This document shows positions 6,406-10,172 of a stretch of 10,172 nucleotides of DNA, piece after piece. Under the pieces are notes generated by a model. It had not been told where the DNA came from and made no database searches. It was given only the letters and a program-made list of their open reading frames with translations. The DNA is from Pseudomonadota bacterium (GTDB lineage Bacteria; Pseudomonadota; Alphaproteobacteria; Rhizobiales; Hyphomicrobiaceae). Where the stretch lies: the NCBI GenBank assembly GCA_023426855.1, contig JAEZBU010000062.1, positions 1-10,172 of the forward strand, read 5' to 3'. Within the stretch, counting starts at the first letter, position 1, and each line of letters opens with the position of its first letter. A program made the translations under genes and the position numbers.

Positions 6406-6613
6406 CGGCGCCGTCTTCCTTCTTCGCAAGCGCTTGCAACAGTTCCACGAAACGATCGGGAACTGGCTGCTTGGCCGACTCGTCGAACAAAGCCTTCAGC
6501 TTCGAACCAATCTGCTCTTGAACATAGTCGTTGATCGCTGGGCCCCCCGCGTCGACCTCCTCAGGATCAGAATTTTCCTTATTTGACACGGCCTTGCGTT
6601 TAACCTGGCTCAT
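6395..6613 (-). CDS. nepR: Anti-sigma factor NepR
   Basis: A 72-residue protein with the NepR core IGSKLKALFDESAKQPVPDR followed by FVELLQAL at about residues 35-62. This is the two-helix region that binds either EcfG or the sigma-like domain of PhyR. The N-terminus is charged and probably disordered. The start at 6613 is preferred over an in-frame ATG at 6667, because the predicted EcfG promoter's -10 element (6661-6664) and transcription start (about 6654) lie downstream of that earlier codon. Translation starting at 6613 also gives a normal NepR length. Its stop overlaps the ecfG start (ATGCCAACTGA), so sigma and anti-sigma are made from one message and are probably translationally coupled. 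The gene is divergent from phyR. Confidence 0.93.
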   Translation of the reverse strand: MSQVKRKAVSNKENSDPEEVDAGGPAINDYVQEQIGSKLKALFDESAKQPVPDRFVELLQALAKKEDGADAN

Positions 6614-6660
6614 CAGAAAATAACCCCGTATACAGGGGCGCACGCGGCGCCCACGATCAG

Positions 6661-6685
6661 AACGCATTGGATGAAATGCAGTTCC
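6661..6685 (-). promoter_or_regulatory. Exact EcfG-type promoter of nepR-ecfG (autoregulatory)
   Basis: On the minus strand GGAAC (6685-6681) is followed by a 16-base spacer and CGTT (6664-6661). A transcription start near 6654 would give a leader of about 41 bases before the nepR ATG at 6613. Positive autoregulation of nepR-ecfG from such a promoter is the norm in this system. Confidence 0.9.
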
Positions 6686-6807
6686 ATCGTTATGTCAAAA
6701 AAGACACCGGCTCGCTGCAACCATCTTGCATCTGGTGCGTTGATCTGGGCAGAATCGCCAGCAAAGGCGGTCGCATTACGTCAGGGCAGTATTTAGGGGC
6801 AGTTTCC

Positions 6808-7599
6808 ATGTCTATCGCCAATGTTGTTGGTTCTCATATCCCTCATTTGCGCCGGTTTTCCAGAGCTTTGACGGGGTCGCAGGCGGGTGGCGATGCCTAC
6901 GTTGAACAGTTGCTGGAAACGCTGGTTGCGGAGCCAAGCATCTTTTCAAATTCCACGGATTCACGCGTCGCGCTCTACAAGACATTCATGCAGATTTTAA
7001 CGTCGGTCGCGGCCAGCGGCTGGCAGACCCGCCCCAAGAGCTGGGCATCGGGCTTCGATCGTAATGTGTCGGCCATGACGCCACGGTCGCGGCAGGCGTT
7101 TCTGTTGCGCCATGTTGAAGGGTTTACGCTGCCTGAAACCGCCGACATTCTCGACGCGACTGAGACCGAGACCCAGCATCTGCTCGATCGGGCAGGCGAG
7201 GAAATCGCCCGACAGGTTGCGACCGAGGCGCTCATCATCGAGGACGAGCCGCTGATCGCTATGGACCTGACGCAGATCCTCGAGGAGTTGGGGCATAAGA
7301 TTGTCGCGGTTGCCCGGACGCGGGACGAAGCGCGTCGTGTGATGGCTTCGCATCGTCCAGGGCTGGTGTTGGCAGATATCCAGCTTGCGGACGGCAGCTC
7401 GGGTCTGGACGCCGTCAACGACCTGCTGGGCCAGTGCGAAGTGCCGGTGATCTTTATCACGGCTTATCCCGAGAAGCTGTTGACGGGCGAAAAGCCGGAA
7501 CCGACGTTCCTGATCACCAAGCCTTATCAACCTGAAACCCTGCGGGCCACGATCAGTCAGGCGCTGTTCTTCGATCAACGGTCGCGCCGCGCGGCCTGA
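6808..7599 (+). CDS. phyR: PhyR, general stress response anti-anti-sigma response regulator
   Basis: A 263-residue two-domain protein. The sigma-like domain lies at residues 1-135 (MSIANVVGSHIPHLRRFSRA, then MTPRSRQAFLLRHVEGF and the degenerate sigma-4 segment up to about 130). The receiver domain is at about 139-256. Receiver residues are intact: acidic pocket Glu145, Asp146 and Glu147, phospho-acceptor Asp190 in VLADIQL, Thr218 in FITAYPE (the FATGUY-type motif of this family), and Lys238 in ITKPYQP. On phosphorylation the sigma-like domain is exposed and captures NepR, freeing EcfG. An upstream in-frame extension to a TTG at 6667 is rejected: AGGGGC precedes the ATG at 6808 and the length then matches the family (about 265). 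No EcfG-type promoter is visible upstream on this strand, so basal transcription may use the housekeeping sigma. No cognate histidine kinase gene is in the window. Confidence 0.96.
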   Translation: MSIANVVGSHIPHLRRFSRALTGSQAGGDAYVEQLLETLVAEPSIFSNSTDSRVALYKTFMQILTSVAASGWQTRPKSWASGFDRNVSAMTPRSRQAFLLRHVEGFTLPETADILDATETETQHLLDRAGEEIARQVATEALIIEDEPLIAMDLTQILEELGHKIVAVARTRDEARRVMASHRPGLVLADIQLADGSSGLDAVNDLLGQCEVPVIFITAYPEKLLTGEKPEPTFLITKPYQPETLRATISQALFFDQRSRRAA

Positions 7600-7613
7600 C
7601 TGTAGCAAGATTG

Positions 7614-7642
7614 TCCGTTTGAAGCAGAGAGCTTCAAACGGA
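7614..7642. other. Long perfect hairpin between phyR and the small membrane protein gene
   Basis: CCGTTTGAAGC (7615-7625) and GCTTCAAACGG (7631-7641) form an 11-pair perfect stem, extended by one T-A pair, with the loop AGAGA. It starts 15 bases after the phyR stop. Neither side has a T tract, so it is not a standard intrinsic terminator. It could protect the 3' end of the phyR message, act as a processing site between phyR and the next gene, or be a weak terminator. Confidence 0.55.
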
Positions 7643-7676
7643 TGCCCGCTTCAGCAAGCTAGAAGAGGAGCTCTTC

Positions 7677-7844
7677 ATGACTGGGCAGGATGACGAGCGC
7701 CCGATCAAGCGCTCGACAGTTGAGGCCCGTCAGGGAAGCCGGACCAAAGCCAACCTTCGCGTTCTGATCTTTTCGTTGGTCTTCGCGTTTGCGATTCTCG
7801 CCGTCCTGTATCTGGTATTTTTCTCCGGCCCGGTTCCGAGCTGA
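7677..7844 (+). CDS. Small single-span membrane protein downstream of phyR, function unknown
   Basis: A 55-residue protein too short for many gene callers. The N-terminal half is polar and charged (MTGQDDERPIKRSTVEARQG, residues 1-20, then SRTKANLR), followed by one clear transmembrane helix at about residues 29-50 (VLIFSLVFAFAILAVLYLVF) and the short tail FSGPVPS. The arginine/lysine-rich stretch just before the helix predicts a cytoplasmic N-terminus. The ribosome binding site AGGAG (7666-7670) is six bases before the ATG and lies inside the inverted repeat GAAGAG-GAG-CTCTTC (7662-7676). The gene follows phyR by 77 bases on the same strand, across the hairpin at 7614-7642, and ends before the terminator at 7886-7915. 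I do not recognise the family. Its position suggests an accessory to the stress response or its sensing at the membrane, but that is inference. Confidence 0.78.
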   Translation: MTGQDDERPIKRSTVEARQGSRTKANLRVLIFSLVFAFAILAVLYLVFFSGPVPS

Positions 7845-7885
7845 CGCTGCGGAAGACCAGGTTAAGCCACACGTTGAATAAGTGA

Positions 7886-7915
7886 AGGCTGGCTAATGGC
7901 CAGCCTCTTTCTTTG
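7886..7915 (+). terminator. Terminator shared by the small membrane protein gene and hsp20
   Basis: AGGCTGGC (7886-7893) pairs with GCCAGCCT (7899-7906) around the loop TAATG, followed by CTTTCTTTG on the plus strand. It fits as terminator of the phyR-side transcript. The last codons of hsp20 overlap one arm, and its stop codon (7895-7893) straddles the loop and the other arm. The minus strand lacks a good T tract, so its use for hsp20 is uncertain. Confidence 0.75.
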
Positions 7916-8459
7916 TGCCCTCATCGGCCGGACGCCCCGATCCTCCGCGTGATTGCTGCGTGGATTTTGCTGGAGCCTTGCTGCCAGTCGCCCCAGCGAT
8001 CTGAATGCGCTTTTGCTGCTCTACGCCCTTTTTCACATGCGCGCTGATCGTGAGCACGCCTTTATCGAAATGGGCCTGCATGCTGTTATCATCGATGCTG
8101 TCGGGGAGGCGGATCCGCCTTTCGAACCGGCCAAAACGGCGCTCCTTCAGATGCGTTCCGCCGTTGTCTTCCTTGTGTTCCTCGCGCCGCTCGCCTTTGA
8201 TCGTGAGCATACCTTCCTGGAGCATGATCTCGACGTCATCCGGATTAACGCCGGGCAGATCCATTTCAAGCTGAAGCTGATCCCCTTCCATCTTGACGTC
8301 GAGTTGCGGGTTGAGCGTATCGGACGAAAGTGACCTCAGCATCGGTGCGAAGCCTTCGCCGAGGAAGCGTTCGAACACCTGGTCGAGTTCCCGCCGGATA
8401 TCGGAGAGCGGGTCGGTCATGTAGGGATCCGTGAACCGCCGCGGAAGCATGCTGGGCAT
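7893..8459 (-). CDS. Hsp20-family small heat-shock protein
   Basis: A 188-residue ATP-independent holdase chaperone. The N-terminal arm (1-49) includes DPLSDIRRELDQVFERFLGE. The alpha-crystallin domain spans about 50-145: PQLDVKMEGDQLQLEMDLPG, NPDDVEIMLQEGMLTIKGER, FGRFERRIRLPDSID, then FDKGVLTISAHVKK with the conserved G-V-L at 134-136. The I-x-I oligomerisation motif is Ile152-Gln-Ile154. A low-complexity tail rich in Gly, Ser, Lys and Gln (157-188) makes it somewhat longer than typical members of about 150-170 residues. AGGAG lies nine bases before the ATG at 8459. An exact EcfG promoter at 8494-8519 would give a leader of about 28 bases, so it is predicted to belong to the general stress regulon rather than to an RpoH or ROSE-controlled group. 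No ROSE-like thermosensor fits in so short a leader. Confidence 0.95.
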   Translation of the reverse strand: MPSMLPRRFTDPYMTDPLSDIRRELDQVFERFLGEGFAPMLRSLSSDTLNPQLDVKMEGDQLQLEMDLPGVNPDDVEIMLQEGMLTIKGERREEHKEDNGGTHLKERRFGRFERRIRLPDSIDDNSMQAHFDKGVLTISAHVKKGVEQQKRIQIAGATGSKAPAKSTQQSRGGSGRPADEGTKKEAGH

Positions 8460-8493
8460 GGCTGAACTCCTGGCTCTGTACTAATGCGACTAC

Positions 8494-8519
8494 AACGCGC
8501 GCTTCTGGAGCGGCGTTCC
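8494..8519 (-). promoter_or_regulatory. Exact EcfG-type promoter of hsp20
   Basis: On the minus strand GGAAC (8519-8515), a 17-base spacer and CGTT (8497-8494) match the consensus exactly. The site lies 35 bases before the hsp20 ATG and faces the gene. Confidence 0.88.
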
Positions 8520-8664
8520 GCGTGGCCAAGCGGGCCGCGAAAGCTGCTGGCATGCACGCGATGCCGCACGCCTGCTTCACTCGTCCCTTTCAAGCGCCGG
8601 AAATGATATGGCTTCGGGCCGACGGGCTATGGCTTGCCTGTTTGTCTGGCTACGGAGTAATCCG

Positions 8665-8690
8665 GGAACTATTCGACCGACGCTAACGTT
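8665..8690 (+). promoter_or_regulatory. Exact EcfG-type promoter of the DUF378 gene
   Basis: GGAAC at 8665-8669, a 17-base spacer and CGTT at 8687-8690 match the consensus exactly. Transcription from about 8697 would give a leader of about 30 bases before the ATG at 8727. The promoter is back to back with the hsp20 promoter, about 145 bases apart. Confidence 0.88.
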
Positions 8691-8726
8691 GATTTCGCAG
8701 CTAAATTTGCTGTGTGAGGAGAGATC

Positions 8727-8963
8727 ATGAAAACCCTCAACTTGCTGACGCTCTTGCTTATCATTGTGGGCGGGTTGAATTGGGGGCTTGTTGGGCTCTT
8801 TAATCTGGACCTTGTGTCCGCGATCTTCGGGGCGTTTTCGCGTCTGGTTTATGTGCTCGTCGGACTATCTGCGCTCTATCAGCTCGTTCCATTCTCTCAA
8901 GCGCTGTCGACCGATGAAGTGCTTGCGGAACGGAGCGCGGGGCGTCGGGATCGTTTTGAGTAG
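8727..8963 (+). CDS. DUF378 (YuzA-like) small membrane protein
   Basis: A 78-residue integral membrane protein with two helices at about residues 5-28 and 37-57. The family signature NLLTLLLIIVGGLNWGLVGL is at 5-24, continuing into FNLDLVSAIFG and then LVYVLVGLSALYQL. The charged tail after residue 62 (STDEVLAERSAGRRDRFE) is probably cytoplasmic. DUF378 proteins are of unknown function and occur widely in bacteria. AGGAGAGATC precedes the ATG. The exact EcfG promoter at 8665-8690 predicts induction by general stress, and the divergent neighbour is the hsp20 gene. Confidence 0.92.
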   Translation: MKTLNLLTLLLIIVGGLNWGLVGLFNLDLVSAIFGAFSRLVYVLVGLSALYQLVPFSQALSTDEVLAERSAGRRDRFE

Positions 8964-8998
8964 TCCGAGCTTCGTAAGGTCAACGGCCAACACGCTCT

Positions 8999-9028
8999 GA
9001 GCCGGCGGATCACCGTCGGCTCCGTTTG
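8999..9028 (+). terminator. Probable terminator of the DUF378 gene
   Basis: GAGCCGGCGG (8999-9008) pairs with CCGTCGGCTC (9013-9022) over ten positions with one G-T wobble around the loop ATCA, followed by CGTTTGG. The T tract is short, so termination may be partial. A second inverted repeat, ATGGACTG (9038-9045) with CAGTCCAT (9053-9060), overlaps the end of marR on the opposite strand. Confidence 0.55.
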
Positions 9029-9051
9029 GTCCGCTGCATGGACTGCTTGGA

Positions 9052-9513
9052 TCAGTCCATTTCCCCGCCGCGTCGGCGTTCGCAATTCTCAGCCAAAGTG
9101 GTGAGGGCAGCCACCAGCGCATCGCGTTGGCGCGCGGGGACCATACTCAACACTTGCTCGTCGACGCGATCGACAGCCGGGCGAACGGACGACAGCTTGG
9201 CGCGTCCCTGACGCGTCAGCTTTACCGTATAGGCTCGACGGTCCGTTGGACTTCTGCGGCGCACGACGAAATTCTTGGCCAGCAGGCGCTGCACGACCTC
9301 CGAAAGCGTGGACCGGTCGATGCCTGTCTGCTTGGTCAGCATCGCCTGAGACGCACCATCTTCCAGATTGTCCAATGCCGCCAGCACCGCGAACTGGCGC
9401 GGCGTCATTACGTCGATTTCGCCCTCGAACATGTTCGACGCACACTGCATTGCTCGGTAAAGCAAGTGCAGCACGGAGCGGTTCAAGCTCTTCTCTTGAT
9501 ATGTCATAGCCAT
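9052..9513 (-). CDS. MarR-family transcriptional regulator
   Basis: A 153-residue winged helix-turn-helix repressor-type protein. Helices at 8-50 include MTPRQFAVLAALDNLEDG. The DNA-binding helices are at about 55-80 (SQAMLTKQTGIDRSTLSEVV), and the wing is at about 85-100 with the conserved D-R-R-A at 91-94. Dimerisation helices occupy both ends. In the family these proteins bind palindromes near their own gene or neighbours and release DNA on binding a phenolic or oxidant ligand. The cysteines at 24 and 144 could be redox-active, but this is not demonstrated. The start is at 9513, with 9507 (the third residue, also Met) as an alternative; both have weak ribosome binding sites. The gene lies 44 bases downstream of ligD on the same strand, with a near-consensus EcfG promoter in between and within the ligD end. 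The target genes are not evident. Confidence 0.92.
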   Translation of the reverse strand: MAMTYQEKSLNRSVLHLLYRAMQCASNMFEGEIDVMTPRQFAVLAALDNLEDGASQAMLTKQTGIDRSTLSEVVQRLLAKNFVVRRRSPTDRRAYTVKLTRQGRAKLSSVRPAVDRVDEQVLSMVPARQRDALVAALTTLAENCERRRGGEMD

Positions 9514-9540
9514 CCAGACGCTATTGTCATGTCACTGTCA

Positions 9541-9566
9541 AACCCGGTGAGGTTCGTTCAGGTTCC
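9541..9566 (-). promoter_or_regulatory. Near-consensus EcfG-type promoter of marR, overlapping the end of ligD
   Basis: On the minus strand GGAAC (9566-9562), a 17-base spacer and GGTT (9544-9541) match the EcfG consensus except for the first base of the -10 element. The -35 lies inside the last codons of ligD. Predicted transcription from about 9534 would give a leader of about 21 bases before the marR ATG. Because the -35 lies in coding sequence, chance is a real alternative. Confidence 0.4.
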
Positions 9567-10172
9567 CGTTTTCCGCGCTTTGCCGCTGGATGTGATCCGG
9601 GCTCTGCGTTTGGATGATCGGGGCTCCGCCTTTTGAGGTGATTGCGCCAGCTTCTGCCTAAGCTCAAGGAAGCCAGCCCACGGATCTGCCGGCAAATGAT
9701 CCAAACGCGAGATCAGATTGGATACGGTGTAGTGAGCAGGTCCGACCTCGGCGCTTAGTTCGTCCCAGGCCAAGGGCGTGGAGACTGGCGCACCGGCGCG
9801 CGCGCGGGTCGAAAAGGCGGCAACCGCTGTTGCGCCGCGGCCGTTGCGCAGATAATCGATAAAAATCCGCTTGTTTCGGTGTTTTTTTGTTAGTGACGCC
9901 GTGTACTGCGCCGGATGCTTGCGCGCCAATTCGTCAGCAATGCCGTGGCAGAAGTTTTTCGCCCTATTCCAATCGCTACCGGGATTCAGTGGGACGACAA
10001 CGTGCAATCCCTTGCCGCCCGTCGTTTTCACGAAGCTTTGAAGATCTTTCGTGTCGAGGACGTCGCGGACGCGTAAGGCGCCTTCGATAACATCTGTCCA
10101 CTGTGTGCCGGGGCCAGGGTCGAGATCGAATATCAGTCTGTCAGCGGTATCGACATCGTCGACAGCTGCGCC
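9558..10172 (-). CDS. ligD: LigD polymerase domain, C-terminal part (cut by right edge)
   Basis: The frame is open from the right edge and the visible part is 204 residues. It contains the primase-polymerase core of bacterial non-homologous end joining: LIFDLDPGPG with the metal-binding Asp16 and Asp18 (numbered from the edge), FVKTTGGKGLHVVVPL with His57, the third catalytic aspartate at 106 in IFIDYLRNGRGATAVAAFST, then ARAGAPVSTPLAWDELS. The end is lysine/arginine-rich (EPRSSKRRARITSSGKARKT). This domain adds ribo- or deoxyribonucleotides at Ku-bound breaks before ligation. In many Hyphomicrobiales it is the C-terminal part of a three-domain LigD, but a stand-alone polymerase gene cannot be excluded because the N-terminal part lies outside. 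A GTG at 10031 is internal and not the start, since conserved motifs lie upstream of it. Confidence 0.92.
   Translation of the reverse strand, partial: GAAVDDVDTADRLIFDLDPGPGTQWTDVIEGALRVRDVLDTKDLQSFVKTTGGKGLHVVVPLNPGSDWNRAKNFCHGIADELARKHPAQYTASLTKKHRNKRIFIDYLRNGRGATAVAAFSTRARAGAPVSTPLAWDELSAEVGPAHYTVSNLISRLDHLPADPWAGFLELRQKLAQSPQKAEPRSSKRRARITSSGKARKTGT

Noticed and set aside
6614..6667. Longer NepR starting at 6667
   Set aside because: That start codon would be upstream of the predicted transcription start of the EcfG promoter; the ATG at 6613 gives a normal NepR.
6667..6807. N-terminal extension of phyR to a TTG at 6667
   Set aside because: The extension has no PhyR-family similarity and covers the divergent nepR promoter region. 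The ATG at 6808 has AGGGGC upstream and gives the family length.

Overview
The window looks like chromosomal DNA of an alphaproteobacterium, most likely a member of the Hyphomicrobiales (Rhizobiales) close to Bradyrhizobium, Afipia or Rhodopseudomonas. The reasons are a moderately high GC content, a complete NepR-EcfG-PhyR general stress response (GSR) core, which is restricted to Alphaproteobacteria, and accessory genes typical of that group (DUF2147, PRC-barrel, YciE-like, LigD). The genus is an inference from gene content only. No mobile element, rRNA, tRNA, CRISPR array or phage module was seen. Layout from left to right: (1) At 1-338 the N-terminal part of a secreted DUF2147 protein runs off the left edge on the minus strand. 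(2) About 390 bp without a convincing gene follow. (3) At 731-3712 a tightly overlapping three-gene plus-strand operon encodes an FtsX/DevC-type permease, a LolD/MacB/DevA-type ATPase and an HlyD/DevB-type membrane fusion protein, closed by a bidirectional terminator. (4) At 3805-4936 two minus-strand genes encode a YciE-like ferritin-fold protein and a secreted PRC-barrel protein. (5) At 5201-5728 a plus-strand holin-like membrane protein gene lies divergent from the PRC-barrel gene. (6) At 5842-7599 the GSR core consists of ecfG and nepR on the minus strand and phyR divergent on the plus strand. A 55-residue single-span membrane protein (7677-7844) follows phyR. (7) At 7893-8963 a small heat-shock protein gene and a DUF378 membrane protein gene diverge from each other. 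(8) At 9052-10172 a MarR-family regulator gene lies downstream of the 3' part of ligD, whose product is a polymerase domain of bacterial non-homologous end joining. LigD is cut by the right edge. The most informative result is regulatory. Four exact copies of the EcfG-type promoter (GGAAC, 16-17 bp spacer, CGTT) sit at the right place and orientation upstream of nepR-ecfG, the holin-like gene, hsp20 and the DUF378 gene. Near matches sit upstream of the PRC-barrel gene (AGTT) and marR (GGTT, embedded in the end of ligD), and a much weaker one lies upstream of the YciE-like gene. The region from about 3.8 to 9.5 kb therefore reads as a local general-stress regulon packed around its own regulators. 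By family knowledge, phosphorylated PhyR sequesters the anti-sigma factor NepR and releases EcfG. EcfG would then transcribe its own operon and the neighbouring envelope, chaperone and possibly ferritin-like and DNA-repair-associated genes. No PhyK/HWE-type histidine kinase gene is present in the window. The least explained element is the small membrane protein directly downstream of phyR, whose ribosome binding site lies within a small inverted repeat.
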